Source of the DNA: Maridesulfovibrio salexigens DSM 2638
GTDB lineage: Bacteria; Desulfobacterota; Desulfovibrionia; Desulfovibrionales; Desulfovibrionaceae
Assembly (NCBI RefSeq): GCF_000023445.1
Contig: NC_012881.1
Coordinates: 1,431,501-1,495,500, forward strand
DNA length: 64,000 nucleotides
Direction of reading: 5' to 3'
The position numbers and the translations under genes are program-made. A model generated the notes under the pieces. The model made no database searches. It was not told the origin of the DNA and was given only the letters and a program-made list of their open reading frames with translations. Shown here piece by piece: positions 9,043 to 17,722 of this stretch (position 1 is the stretch's first letter; each line of letters begins with the position of its first letter).

Positions 9043-9673
9043 CGGAAACCTCCTTGCAGTATTCATAGAAATTGGAGAGCAGTTTCAGACCGGGACGTCC
9101 ACTCTTTTCAGGGTGGAACTGAACAGCCCAAAGCCCTTCACGGCCGTGCAGGGAACAGAAAGGACGGCCATAAATGGTTTCACCGATGATGTATTTTTCT
9201 TCGGGTGCCGGATAGTAGCTGTGTACGAAATAGAAATGTGCTTCAGGATCAATGTCCTTGAAAAGGATACAGTCCTGCTTGAGCTCAATCTGGTTCCAGC
9301 CCATATGGGGCACGCGAATGGGCACGCCTTCGTAATCTTCCCATGAAGGGTTGAAAAGGCGGCATTCGCCGGGAATTACGGAAAGAGCCTGAGTGTCGTT
9401 TTCTTCGCTGTAGTCCAGCAGGATCTGGCAGCCTACACAGATGCCGAGCAGCGGTTTTTTCTGCTGCACGAGGTCTTTAAGAAGTTCATCCAGTCCGCCG
9501 GATGTGAGTTCATCCATGGCCTGGCCTGCAGCTCCGACACCGGGAAAGATGATGCCTGTGGCTTTGGACAGGACTTCCTTATCAGAAGTGATCTGGTTTG
9601 GAATGCCCAGTTTGTTCAGCGCGCGCTGTACACTGGTTTGGTTTCCGGCCTTGTAGTCAAGAATAGCCAGCAT
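9035..9673 (-). CDS. hisH: Imidazole glycerol phosphate synthase, glutaminase subunit
   Basis: Class I glutamine amidotransferase supplying ammonia to HisF. The nucleophile Cys is in [16 protein letters not shown], where most HisH have GICLGMQ, and the His-Glu pair is in VQFHPEKSG. The N-terminal [10 protein letters not shown] loop is typical. 212 aa, usual length. First gene of a two-gene hisH-hisF unit; the rest of the pathway is elsewhere. The 237-bp upstream region has a CTGCC/GGCAG hairpin (about 9779-9795) but no feature I can name. Confidence 0.95.
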   Translation of the reverse strand: MLAILDYKAGNQTSVQRALNKLGIPNQITSDKEVLSKATGIIFPGVGAAGQAMDELTSGGLDELLKDLVQQKKPLLGICVGCQILLDYSEENDTQALSVIPGECRLFNPSWEDYEGVPIRVPHMGWNQIELKQDCILFKDIDPEAHFYFVHSYYPAPEEKYIIGETIYGRPFCSLHGREGLWAVQFHPEKSGRPGLKLLSNFYEYCKEVSDA

Positions 9674-9910
9674 GAGAGGGGCCCCCTTCTGTTTGTTAAA
9701 TACTTATTGAACCGCAGAAGTCTGTAACTTTAATGAGGGTATATTTCCCGGATGCAGAAATGTATCCGAAAGAACGGCTGCCTTAAGGCGGCAGTATATA
9801 ACGGTTCTGTTCTATATATAGGAGCTAGTCAAAAAAACGAAGGAAAACAAGTGAAAATGTAGCTGGAATATATTTTTTTCAAAAAAAGAAAACAAGAAGG
9901 CAGTAAAATA

Positions 9911-10720
9911 TTATTTTGCCATTATACGCAGATACAGATCGCCCTTGAATGGACCTAGTTTGCGGCCCTGACCTTTCAGGCGAATAGGTCGTCCGATAAC
10001 GAAATCGCGGGGCAGGGTGATTTCAAGGGTTTTGCTTTTTTTGCGGATGCCCTGTTGCAGAGTGATGCGCACGGTCCGGCCGGGATGGAGTGCAGAGGCC
10101 GGGAAGTAGACAGTCTGTTCGTCATCAAGCTGGCCCTTAAACCAGCCCTTTATCCCTGATCCGAGACCGGAGGAAACATCTACAGAGGTGCTTTTATCGC
10201 CCCAGTTTACATTCAGCTTGCGTTCTTTGATTGGTGCGGAGGGTTTGCGGAAAGGCTTATCTTTACTGATCTGGCTGTAGATGTCTTCAAAAACCTGCCG
10301 CGCAAAAGGGTCGTTTAAAATATCCTTGAGCACGTCTTCTTCTTTTTGGAAAAAGTAACGGCTTTGCTGGGCACTGGATGTACCGTTGCTTCGGGCTTCC
10401 GATTTGGCCTTGGATTGCTGCGCCCGGTAGGCACTGGCACCTTCGCGGGCGGTTTTGCGGTCTGACTGGGACTTGAAGTTAGATTTTTGGCTGGTGTATG
10501 AACGTTTTTCCGCAGAAGTTTTTCCGGCTCCGGTGTTTCCGGCTACATTTTTAAGAAACACGTATGCTTCATTAAGTTCGCGGAATTTCTTAGCGGCATC
10601 AGGGCTGGGGTTTAAGTCCGGGTGCATGCTGAAAGCCAGCTTGCGAAAAGAACGTTTGATGTCCTCTTCGCTGGCGTTAGGTCCGACTTTTAAAATGCTC
10701 TGTGCCTGTCTTGTGTTCAT
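9911..10720 (-). CDS. J-domain (DnaJ/CbpA-like) protein
   Basis: 269 residues. The N-terminal J domain is about 4-62, with HPD in SMHPDLNPSPDAAKKF. A polar Ser/Lys/Gln-rich linker covers about 65-125. The C-terminal segment resembles the last DnaJ substrate-binding beta domain (LEITLPRDFVIGRPIRLKGQG then GDLYLRIMAK). No zinc-finger CxxCxGxG repeats are present, so this is a type II/III co-chaperone expected to stimulate a DnaK ATPase. It is 8 bp downstream of a cysteine-cluster protein gene, so the genes are probably cotranscribed. Confidence 0.85.
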   Translation of the reverse strand: MNTRQAQSILKVGPNASEEDIKRSFRKLAFSMHPDLNPSPDAAKKFRELNEAYVFLKNVAGNTGAGKTSAEKRSYTSQKSNFKSQSDRKTAREGASAYRAQQSKAKSEARSNGTSSAQQSRYFFQKEEDVLKDILNDPFARQVFEDIYSQISKDKPFRKPSAPIKERKLNVNWGDKSTSVDVSSGLGSGIKGWFKGQLDDEQTVYFPASALHPGRTVRITLQQGIRKKSKTLEITLPRDFVIGRPIRLKGQGRKLGPFKGDLYLRIMAK

Positions 10721-10728
10721 AGCAGCAA

Positions 10729-11166
10729 TTAATCTTCGTCAGTAATCAGTGCGTTGGGTGCAACATCAGGATCGTGCTGGCGCAGTCCTTCGGCGCGGAT
10801 GTATTCTTTGCCTTCTTCAACAAACTTGGCGTGTCCGGCTTCTTTGTTTACGCCGGGACAGTATTCCTGAATCATTTCCCAGCTCATCTCATCAATGAGA
10901 TTGCCACGGAAAAATGGCCAGGCACGGCAGATGTCCGGGCGTCCGGGATGGACCCCGCAACCTTCATTGAAAAATACACAGAATCCGTCCTCGCGTGACT
11001 GGAGGCGGATTTTTCCGTTAACGGTTTCACTGTGTTTTTCAATCAATTCCTGTTCGGAGATGCCGAGGTGATCGGCGAGACGATTGCGGTCCTTGGCGGT
11101 CATGATGATACCGCCTTCGCCTTGGCAGCAGTGGCCGCACATCTGGCATTCAAAAGCCTTGCTCAT
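10729..11166 (-). CDS. YkgJ-type cysteine-cluster protein
   Basis: 145 residues. The N-terminal CxxCGxCC motif (FECQMCGHCCQGEGG) and later Cys residues (FCVFFNEGCGVHPGRPDICRAWPFF) match the YkgJ/UPF0153 family of putative zinc- or iron-binding proteins of unknown function. The start ATG overlaps the stop of the preceding CoA-binding gene as TAATG. A second family member is at 20425-21261. Confidence 0.8.
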   Translation of the reverse strand: MSKAFECQMCGHCCQGEGGIIMTAKDRNRLADHLGISEQELIEKHSETVNGKIRLQSREDGFCVFFNEGCGVHPGRPDICRAWPFFRGNLIDEMSWEMIQEYCPGVNKEAGHAKFVEEGKEYIRAEGLRQHDPDVAPNALITDED

Positions 11167-11588
11167 TATTTATTGCCTGCTAAATTTTTATGGTCAACCA
11201 TTATGCAACGGTCTTCGATTACGGTGATGTCTTTGCCGGAGAACAGTTCGCGTGCTTCGGGGCTGAAAATATCCTGCTGCATCCAGAAACATTTGGGCAG
11301 TGTTTCCAGCTCCAGCACTTCTCTGGCGTGGTCCGCACAGAACTCGGAAGCCCTGAACAGGTTAACAAGATCAACCGCAACAGGGATGTCTTTAACGGAT
11401 TTGTATGTCTTAAGTCCCCAGACATTCTCCCTTTTGGGGTGTACTGGGATGATTTCATATCCGGCATCGATCATATAACGGCAGACCCGATCAACAGGGC
11501 GTCCGGGTTTATCAACCGCGCCAATTACGGCTATTACCTTGACCTCGTCAAGAAGTGTCGCTAACTTTTTTTCGTCAACTATAAGCAT
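11166..11588 (-). CDS. CoA-binding-fold protein (YccU-like)
   Basis: 140 residues forming a single Rossmann-like CoA_binding domain: VKVIAVIGAVDKPGRPVD at the N-terminus, then EIIPVHPKRENVWGLKTY. Small stand-alone proteins of this kind are related to the N-terminal part of succinyl-CoA-synthetase-type ligases; their role is unknown. First gene of a three-gene minus-strand unit (CoA-binding, cysteine cluster, J domain). Confidence 0.82.
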   Translation of the reverse strand: MLIVDEKKLATLLDEVKVIAVIGAVDKPGRPVDRVCRYMIDAGYEIIPVHPKRENVWGLKTYKSVKDIPVAVDLVNLFRASEFCADHAREVLELETLPKCFWMQQDIFSPEARELFSGKDITVIEDRCIMVDHKNLAGNK

Positions 11589-11709
11589 CTTTTGATCTCT
11601 CCGGGGTAATTGATTTCAGCATGCTACAGTAAAGCCCCGTTACTTGCAAAGCTCTCTTTTCCGCGAATCCTTATTTATATGAATCCGATACATCCAAGGA
11701 GTATAACTC

Positions 11710-12939
11710 ATGTCTGATCTGGAATCCAATGTTGTTGTTCCGCGTAGTGAACTTGAGGCCCGCTGGGCAAAGTGCCGTCGTTTCCTGCCCGAAGTAGCTC
11801 CTCAGGCGGGGGGCATGCTCTGCTTTTCGCGTTTGCAGATTTATTACCTCTCAGGCTCATTTGTCAACGGCGCAGTATGGCTTCCGCTGGAAGGAGAGCC
11901 TGTTCTTTTTGTCCGCAAATCTTGCGACCGAGCAAATATTGAAAGTTCCATCAAGAATATCGTGAGTTTCAGGTCTTTCAAGGATCTCGCCCCCCTTGCC
12001 AAAGAGTTGGGGCAGCCGCTGACCGAGGTTATGGGCGCAGAGACCGCAGGGCTGACATGGCAGCTTGGGGAAATGCTTACTTCCCGTATGTCCGAGTATA
12101 AATTTGTTCCCGGTGATATGGTTTTGGCTTTGTCTCGTGCTGTGAAGTCCGAGTGGGAACTGGAAATCATGCGTGAAGTGGGGCATCTACATCACACTGC
12201 GCTGTTTGAGGTTTTGCCGGAACTGATCGAGACAGGCATGAGCGAACTGGAGATAGCAAAATATCTTTGGAATATCTTTTTTGAGCTTGGTCATGAGGGA
12301 CACATGCGCATGCAGACCTTCAACGAGGAAATTTTCCTCGGTCATATTTCTGCCGGTGATTCCGGTATTTACCCCAGTTCTTTCAACGGCCCGCTTGGGT
12401 TGCGCGGAGTGCATCCGGTTTCCCCGTTTATGGGCAGCGGCGATAAATTCTGGGAAAAAGGTACGCCTCTTTCAGTTGACTGCGGATTTGTCATGGAAGG
12501 GTATCATACCGATAAGACGCAGGTTTACTGGTCCGGCCCTAAAAGCTCCATTCCTAAGGAAGTTCTGGATGCCCAGTATTTTTGTCAGGATATGCAGGCC
12601 ATGGCCGCAGATCTCCTTTATCCCGGAAATATTGTCAGCGATGTTTACGCCAAGGTCATGGAACAGGCTGAGAAGGAAGGATTCACAGAAGGATTCATGG
12701 GGATCGGCGAATGCAAGGTGCCCTTCATCGGGCACGGCATAGGTCTGACTGTGGACGGCTTTCCGCCCATTGCCAAAGGGTTTGATATTCCCATTGAGGA
12801 AGGCATGGTTTTCGCTCTTGAGCCGAAGCAGGGCATCCCCGGAATCGGCATGGTCGGGGTGGAAAACACTTTTGAAGTCACAGCTGACGGAGCAGAGTGC
12901 CTTACCGGTGATGATTACGATATCATTTGTATTGAGTAG
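11710..12939 (+). CDS. M24-family Xaa-Pro-type metallopeptidase
   Basis: 409 residues. An N-terminal creatinase-like domain (about 1-140) is followed by the pita-bread metallopeptidase domain. Dinuclear metal ligands are visible: D in VDCGFVMEGYHTDKTQ (first two Asp), H in GHGIGLTVDGFP, E in FALEPKQG and a final E in GVENTFEV. Cytoplasmic dipeptidase/aminopeptidase P-type activity is expected, though some M24 proteins cleave other amides. SD AAGGAG precedes ATG. Confidence 0.88.
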   Translation: MSDLESNVVVPRSELEARWAKCRRFLPEVAPQAGGMLCFSRLQIYYLSGSFVNGAVWLPLEGEPVLFVRKSCDRANIESSIKNIVSFRSFKDLAPLAKELGQPLTEVMGAETAGLTWQLGEMLTSRMSEYKFVPGDMVLALSRAVKSEWELEIMREVGHLHHTALFEVLPELIETGMSELEIAKYLWNIFFELGHEGHMRMQTFNEEIFLGHISAGDSGIYPSSFNGPLGLRGVHPVSPFMGSGDKFWEKGTPLSVDCGFVMEGYHTDKTQVYWSGPKSSIPKEVLDAQYFCQDMQAMAADLLYPGNIVSDVYAKVMEQAEKEGFTEGFMGIGECKVPFIGHGIGLTVDGFPPIAKGFDIPIEEGMVFALEPKQGIPGIGMVGVENTFEVTADGAECLTGDDYDIICIE

Positions 12940-12961
12940 GTTCTGGTCTGAAAAATTAAAT

Positions 12962-13002
12962 GGTGCGCAGGTTGTTTTTGCAGCCTGCGCACCTTTTTTT
13001 AT
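12962..13002. terminator. Terminator between peptidase and nitroreductase genes
   Basis: GGTGCGCAGG pairs with CCTGCGCACC around a T-rich loop, followed by TTTTTTT on the plus strand. Confidence 0.85.
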
Positions 13003-13658
13003 AAAACTGTTACGACATCTTCCAGGGGAAGCCTTGCTTTAGGTTGCCCGTGGTTATAGTCTCCGCCTTCCAGATGATAGCCCAGCGCCAGTGCTGTTTC
13101 GCAGACGTATCCGCCAAGTTCTTCCTTGAATATTTCACCGATAAGTTCAGAATCAACGCCTTCCATGGGAGTAGAGTCAATTCCAAGGCGTGCGACTGTA
13201 TGCAGAACATTACCCAGTGCAAGATAGGTCTGAGCCTTGGTCCAGCAGCCGTTGTAGCCTTTCGTGTCCGTGTTCAGGCCGGCAAAGAACATTCCTTTTT
13301 CCATCATTTCGTCATGTTTCTCAGCTGGGAGGTGCCCTGATTTAACTTCGGCATTAACAACTTTTTTGTACTGTTCTGCTGTGTAGTACGGGTTGTAAGC
13401 AAATAGAATTATATGTGATGCTTCAGTCGCGTGGGGCTGGTTGAATTCGAATTTATTGGCGAAAGTGTCGTGGAAACGTTGCTTCGCTTCGTCACTTTCG
13501 ATAATAATAAATTTCCATGGCTGCGAATTAACTGATGAAGGCGACAAGCGCATGGCTTCTTTGATGATTGCTATCTTGTCGGCAGGAATGCGTTTGGCCG
13601 CATCGTATTTTTTACAGGCATAGCGGAAGTTAAGGTCTTTGATGACAGGGTGATCCAT
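12999..13658 (-). CDS. Nitroreductase-family NAD(P)H oxidoreductase (NfsB-like)
   Basis: 219-residue flavin oxidoreductase. The N-terminal RYACKKYDAAKRIP and SPSSVNSQPWKFIIIES are the FMN-phosphate-binding signature of the nitroreductase fold, and the C-terminal LGYHLEGGDYNHGQPKARLP is typical of the NfsB/dihydropteridine-reductase branch. Expected to be a homodimeric FMN enzyme reducing quinones or nitro compounds; the physiological substrate is unknown. Confidence 0.85.
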   Translation of the reverse strand: MDHPVIKDLNFRYACKKYDAAKRIPADKIAIIKEAMRLSPSSVNSQPWKFIIIESDEAKQRFHDTFANKFEFNQPHATEASHIILFAYNPYYTAEQYKKVVNAEVKSGHLPAEKHDEMMEKGMFFAGLNTDTKGYNGCWTKAQTYLALGNVLHTVARLGIDSTPMEGVDSELIGEIFKEELGGYVCETALALGYHLEGGDYNHGQPKARLPLEDVVTVL

Positions 13659-13760
13659 AATTGTCTCCAGTTAAGGATTTAAGGGTATCAATGTTCGGCT
13701 GAGTTTAACCCGACATGGCGGCCTCGTTCAATCCATTTCTTTTTATAAGCTCAAGATACC

Positions 13761-13802
13761 AAAAATCCCCCGCAACCATCAGGTTACGGGGGATTCATTT
13801 TG
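13761..13802 (-). repeat. Direct repeat / terminator copy 1
   Basis: 42-bp sequence identical to 14724-14765. It contains ATCCCCCG/CGGGGGAT with an inner AACC/GGTT helix, and a T-run when read on the minus strand. It brackets the left side of the gene at 13882-14673. Confidence 0.85.
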
Positions 13803-13881
13803 AAATAAATGTGAGACTTTCATTTTGCTTCACTGATGTGTATAAGAGTCCTCAATCAATATGAATTTTGGGGAGATAACT

Positions 13882-14673
13882 ATGACTCAGGTTGATAATG
13901 ACGCACGCGAAGAAAAATCTCGTACTTCCGGTATTAAGACTGCGAATCTTTGGGATTGGGTAAAATGTATATGTACTGTTATTTTTGTGGGTGTATGCGG
14001 TTTTAAAATACTAACAGTTAAGACAGATCTGACGGTTGATTTTCCGACCTTGCTTTCTCTTATTCTTGCTTTTTTTTCTATTCTTATTTCTGCTTTATTT
14101 TATTTCAAGGCTACAGAATCAAGTAATTTATTTTATGACAATACGTATAAATTTACTAAAGATATAAGTCAGTTGTTGGCTAAGATTGAAAGCGGTTTCG
14201 GTGAGAAGTTACAAAATATTAATGACAGTAATAACCGCATGCAGGAGCAAGTTCTTGAACAGTTACTGCAACAGCAGGCTTCGAAATCTAAAGAACTCGG
14301 TGAGAAAGAAGAGGAAGTGGAAAAGAATAGATCAGAGCGAGATAATCTTATTAATGAATTGACCGAAAAAGCAAAGCTGTCCGAGGAGGAAAAGGATGAA
14401 TATATTGCAAAATTTAATCAGAAAGACGAAGAGGTCTCAAGGCTACAAAACGAAATTAAAAAGTTAAAGAATGGAATAAAGGCGGACAGTGAAGAGCTTT
14501 CATTTGAAGAACTCACGGAGCTACTCGCTAAAGAGAGCTTTAGAAATCGTTTGGCAAGAAAAATGATGACTAACACTATCCTGCCTACAAATGCAACAAG
14601 AGCAGGAGGGTTATTGTCTGAATCTTGGAAAGATTATGCCAAATCTAAAAAAGATGACTCTTCAGAAGATTGA
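13882..14673 (+). CDS. Two-TM coiled-coil protein of unknown function
   Basis: 263 residues. Two hydrophobic helices (about residues 25-45 and 53-73, VKCICTVIFVGVCGFKI and LLSLILAFFSILISALFYF) are followed by a long Glu/Lys/Gln-rich coiled coil (about 105-210) and a polar tail. No family recognised. The start is ATG 13882 because GGGGAG sits seven bases upstream; an earlier ATG at 13861 lacks an SD. The gene is much richer in A/T than its neighbours and lies exactly between two identical 42-bp terminator copies, both suggesting acquisition. The membrane hairpin plus coiled coil recalls effector or sensor proteins, but no function can be assigned. Confidence 0.7.
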   Translation: MTQVDNDAREEKSRTSGIKTANLWDWVKCICTVIFVGVCGFKILTVKTDLTVDFPTLLSLILAFFSILISALFYFKATESSNLFYDNTYKFTKDISQLLAKIESGFGEKLQNINDSNNRMQEQVLEQLLQQQASKSKELGEKEEEVEKNRSERDNLINELTEKAKLSEEEKDEYIAKFNQKDEEVSRLQNEIKKLKNGIKADSEELSFEELTELLAKESFRNRLARKMMTNTILPTNATRAGGLLSESWKDYAKSKKDDSSED

Positions 14674-14723
14674 ATCTTTGCCTATTTTTGCATGTAGTTT
14701 AACTTTATCTATATTTTTGATTA

Positions 14724-14765
14724 AAAAATCCCCCGCAACCATCAGGTTACGGGGGATTCATTTTG
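14724..14765 (-). terminator. Direct repeat / terminator copy 2
   Basis: Identical 42-bp copy of 13761-13802. It sits 19 bp downstream of the AMIN-domain gene on the minus strand, with the T-run in the correct orientation, so this is probably the ancestral terminator of that gene. Confidence 0.85.
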
Positions 14766-14784
14766 TCTTCTATCTGTAAGAATT

Positions 14785-15669
14785 CTACTTCACATCAATA
14801 TCAAGTCCGCTGGCAGTCTTGTTGATGACTGGCGCCGGCGTCTGCCCTTTCAGGTCCATGACCATGCGGATTTTGTCATCGTAGATGCCGATCCTGAATC
14901 GTGAGAAAATCGGGTTTTCCGGCTTAAGCACGGTGGGGCCGAAGTAATCCCATTTGCCTTGGATATCGACCACAAGGCGGTTTGGATCTTTCAAGAAGAA
15001 CGATGTGTAGGACAGGGGCGAACCACCGAGATCAAGGCTGATTCTGGTTTTTCTGTCCACTTCTTTGAAATAGATTGATTTAAGCTTGCCTTCCTGCAGG
15101 CCGTGTTTTGCGTCTTCCGGCTCTTTCGCGTCAACATTCTCAGCAACAGTCGTTGCGTTGCTTACATCCGTTCCGTTGAAGGCCAGAATGGTTTTTGAAG
15201 TAGCGTTTTCCTGCGTTGCGTTGGGCATAGTTGCGTTGACAGTACCATTAGCAACAGGAAAGGTAACAGTTCCATTATCAATCGCAACACTGCTGTTGGT
15301 TGCATTGGCAATTGCCATAGACAGCAAAGGGAGTTCCTTTTCCGGCTCGGATTCAATAATTTCAGTCTCAGCCTGTTCCGTTTGCTTTGTTACTTTCTGT
15401 TCCTCTTGGAGTAGCCAGCTTTCAGGGAGCAGCAGTTGCGGATTAATGAAGGCGAGGATTGCCAAAGCACCGAAAATATGAATCAGGGCCTGCTTGCTGG
15501 TGAAGTAGTTCCCGAAAAGACGGAAACTGCGACTGCATGAACCGCAGGAGTATGACCTGACAGGTACGAGCAGCGAAATTAGCACGTCAGAAACCAGCCC
15601 CCGCCTGAAGTACAAGCGGTTGCTATCGCAAAACGGGCATTGAATAATTTTTTTCTGCTTTTTAGTCAT
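14785..15669 (-). CDS. Membrane-anchored AMIN-domain protein with zinc ribbon and sequon-rich stalk
   Basis: 294 residues with unusual architecture. An N-terminal zinc ribbon (C11-PF-C14 and C42-GS-C45) would be cytoplasmic. One TM helix covers about 61-78. A Glu-rich linker is followed by a stalk (122-173) holding nine N-x-S/T sequons (N122, 125, 132, 141, 145, 150, 155, 165, 171). The C-terminal AMIN-like domain (about 197-294, ISLDLGG...NRLVVDIQGKW...IRMVMDLKGQ) is a fold that binds peptidoglycan or localises periplasmic proteins. Topology predicts the stalk and AMIN domain to be periplasmic. Role unknown; envelope assembly is a reasonable guess. Confidence 0.75.
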   Translation of the reverse strand: MTKKQKKIIQCPFCDSNRLYFRRGLVSDVLISLLVPVRSYSCGSCSRSFRLFGNYFTSKQALIHIFGALAILAFINPQLLLPESWLLQEEQKVTKQTEQAETEIIESEPEKELPLLSMAIANATNSSVAIDNGTVTFPVANGTVNATMPNATQENATSKTILAFNGTDVSNATTVAENVDAKEPEDAKHGLQEGKLKSIYFKEVDRKTRISLDLGGSPLSYTSFFLKDPNRLVVDIQGKWDYFGPTVLKPENPIFSRFRIGIYDDKIRMVMDLKGQTPAPVINKTASGLDIDVK

Positions 15670-15793
15670 TGTGCGGTAATTTCCTCCGATCCCCAGCTAC
15701 CAACACTTTGAAATATGCCAAAATTCTTTAATTGCCTGTGGTTATACTTATAAAAGAGCACATGACAATGTCAATTAGCAGTTTTTTAGAAAT

Positions 15794-15823
15794 TAAGGGG
15801 AACCCATTAGATGAGTTCCCCTT
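15794..15823 (-). terminator. Possible Fe-ADH terminator
   Basis: TAAGGGGAAC pairs with GTTCCCCTTA. It lies about 100 bp downstream of the alcohol dehydrogenase gene on the minus strand, with a short A/T-rich flank. Confidence 0.5.
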
Positions 15824-15870
15824 AGCTTTAATACTTGATAGTGCGAAGCAAACTAAAAGTTTTTGGGATT

Positions 15871-15900
15871 CTTAAACCCTTTTTACAAAAAGGGTTTAAG
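15871..15900. repeat. Long perfect hairpin downstream of Fe-ADH
   Basis: CTTAAACCCTTTTT and AAAAAGGGTTTAAG form a 14-bp perfect stem with a 2-nt loop, followed by a GC-rich stretch up to the Fe-ADH stop. It may act as a terminator. Its regular form suggests a dispersed intergenic repeat, but only one copy is in this window. Confidence 0.55.
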
Positions 15901-15925
15901 GCCCCGGCAGGGTCGCCGAAGGCTG

Positions 15926-17113
15926 CTATCCCGCAATAGCTTCGGACATGATGCATTCGAGATCTTCGCGTTCCATTTTAGCGGGGGTGAACTCGAAGAG
16001 TTTGCCCATAGTCTGCTCTGCGATCTCTACCAGCTCGGCAACGTCTTCTTCCTTTGCACCATAATCTTTGAGCGATTCTTCGTTGAATCCGGCCCGTTCG
16101 AGCAGGGAACGCAGGCCTTCGAGGAAGACTGTTGCGCGCATGTTCTCGTCAAATTGCTGGGTATCGTAACCCATTGCCATGGCGAGATCTTCGAAACGTT
16201 CCGGGCTTTCCGGGATCAGGCGTTTGAAATAGGGCACGGAAAGCTTGGCAAGGCCGAGGCCGTGCGGGAGATCTGGATATTTTGCGCTCAGGGCATGTTC
16301 AAGAGCATGCTGGGAAATGCAGCGGGAAAGAGTCTCGCACATACCTGCGGCAGTGCTGGACCATGCCATGACTGTGCGGGCTTCGATGTTGTCGCCTTCG
16401 GCAATTGCCATGGGCAGGTAATGGCTGCTCAGGTGAACCGCTTCGAGGGCCAGCATGTCGCTCATGGGCTGGTGTGCTGTGGAAAGGAAGGTTTCCACTG
16501 CATGGAAAAATGTGTCGATACCGGTATAGGCTGTTGTGCGCGGGGGCACGCTGACCATGAGTTCCGGGTCAACGATGGAGATGGTCGGGAAGGTGGAATC
16601 ATTACCGAGGCTGATTTTTTCAATGCCGCCGGATTTGTTGATCACTGCCCACTGGTCCGCTTCGGTTCCTGTTCCCGCTGTGGTGGGGATGGCGATGAGC
16701 GGTGCTGCCGGGTTTTCAGGATTAACTCCGCCGCCGGAACCGGCCTGCATGTAATCCCAGCATTTGCCCACGTTGGTGGTCAAAAGAGCGATAGCTTTGG
16801 AAGCATCAATGGTGGAACCGCCGCCAAGTGCAACGATAAAGTCGATTCCTTTTTCACGGGCGATTTTTGCAGCCTCGTCAACCTGATCTGATTTCGGGTT
16901 GGGGGAGATGTTATCGAAAACCACTGTGGAAATATTCTGCTTGGCGAGGAGAGCCTGCACTTTGTCGAGGTAACCGTTCTCGATCATTGCACCGGATTCA
17001 CCGATGACAACCATTGCTTTTTTGCCTTTGGGCAGGGGCAGGGTGCCGAGTTCAGCAAGTTTGCCGGGACCGAAAACAATGCGGGTGGGAATAAATATTT
17101 GAAAATTGAGCAT
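15926..17113 (-). CDS. Iron-containing (group III) alcohol dehydrogenase
   Basis: 395 residues of the Fe-ADH family, normal length. The NAD-binding Gly motif is ALGGGSTIDASKAI, and IPTTAGTGTEADQWAVI follows. Metal-ligand regions are present: D near IVDPELMV, and His residues in GIDTFFHAVE and DLPHGLGLA. Catalyses NAD(H)-dependent interconversion of alcohols and aldehydes. In Desulfovibrio such enzymes work in ethanol or lactate/alcohol oxidation feeding sulfate reduction. Monocistronic; upstream spacing to the kinase gene is 87 bp. Confidence 0.93.
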   Translation of the reverse strand: MLNFQIFIPTRIVFGPGKLAELGTLPLPKGKKAMVVIGESGAMIENGYLDKVQALLAKQNISTVVFDNISPNPKSDQVDEAAKIAREKGIDFIVALGGGSTIDASKAIALLTTNVGKCWDYMQAGSGGGVNPENPAAPLIAIPTTAGTGTEADQWAVINKSGGIEKISLGNDSTFPTISIVDPELMVSVPPRTTAYTGIDTFFHAVETFLSTAHQPMSDMLALEAVHLSSHYLPMAIAEGDNIEARTVMAWSSTAAGMCETLSRCISQHALEHALSAKYPDLPHGLGLAKLSVPYFKRLIPESPERFEDLAMAMGYDTQQFDENMRATVFLEGLRSLLERAGFNEESLKDYGAKEEDVAELVEIAEQTMGKLFEFTPAKMEREDLECIMSEAIAG

Positions 17114-17200
17114 GCGCTTCCTTTATTTATGTAGTGTTTTTTAATTGCGTTGAGCCACCTGATAACTGACTGTGGTGCTGTCGTAAAGGGTGGAGAGTGC

Positions 17201-17722
17201 TTAAATCTGTTTGTTCCATTTTGAGATTGAGGAGATCAGCTCCTGAATGCTTGTTTTTTCGGTTTTACCCGCAGTGTCCACCACAATCCTGTTCGCTTTC
17301 CAAGCGTGATATTCTCGTTGCTCTACCTGTTCCCATTTAGGCAGTTTTAATCCTGCTACGGTTGAAGTCCTTTTTTCAACACGTTTTTTATGCTCTGCCT
17401 TGTCAGAACAAATGACTTCAATATTAATAAACCTTGCTCCTGCACTTATGGCGACTTTCTGCCATTCCGTGCGGGTTAATTCAATCGGGTTGCAGGAATC
17501 GGAAACCACGCTGACGCCGCATTTAAGGTTGTCTGAAGCTATTCGATAAGCAAGGCGATACCCTTCGCCTTCCACTTTGAAGTTGCAGAGGTCGCGCATT
17601 GCTTGTTCAATCGTATCTATCCTGAGATAGGCACAGTTGAATTCGGTACTTAAACCTTGAGCCAGAGTGCTTTTACCTGATCCCGGCAAGCCGGAGAATA
17701 TGTATAAAGTTGCTGCGCCCAT
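17201..17722 (-). CDS. P-loop kinase-like ATPase
   Basis: 173 residues from ATG 17722. The Walker A motif GLPGSGKSTLAQ is followed by a nucleoside/zeta-toxin-like kinase body (VVSDSCNPIELTRTEWQ, EKRTSTVAGLKLPKWEQVE), resembling small kinases that phosphorylate metabolites or antibiotics. The start is placed at 17722 because its ATG overlaps the stop of the VOC gene (TAATG); the longer in-frame extension runs back into that gene. Substrate unknown. Confidence 0.75.
   Translation of the reverse strand: MGAATLYIFSGLPGSGKSTLAQGLSTEFNCAYLRIDTIEQAMRDLCNFKVEGEGYRLAYRIASDNLKCGVSVVSDSCNPIELTRTEWQKVAISAGARFINIEVICSDKAEHKKRVEKRTSTVAGLKLPKWEQVEQREYHAWKANRIVVDTAGKTEKTSIQELISSISKWNKQI

Noticed and set aside
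15863-16891. 342-codon open frame on the plus strand opposite the Fe-ADH
   Set aside because: Cys/His/Phe-rich shadow with no recognisable fold; the minus-strand ADH is complete and conserved.
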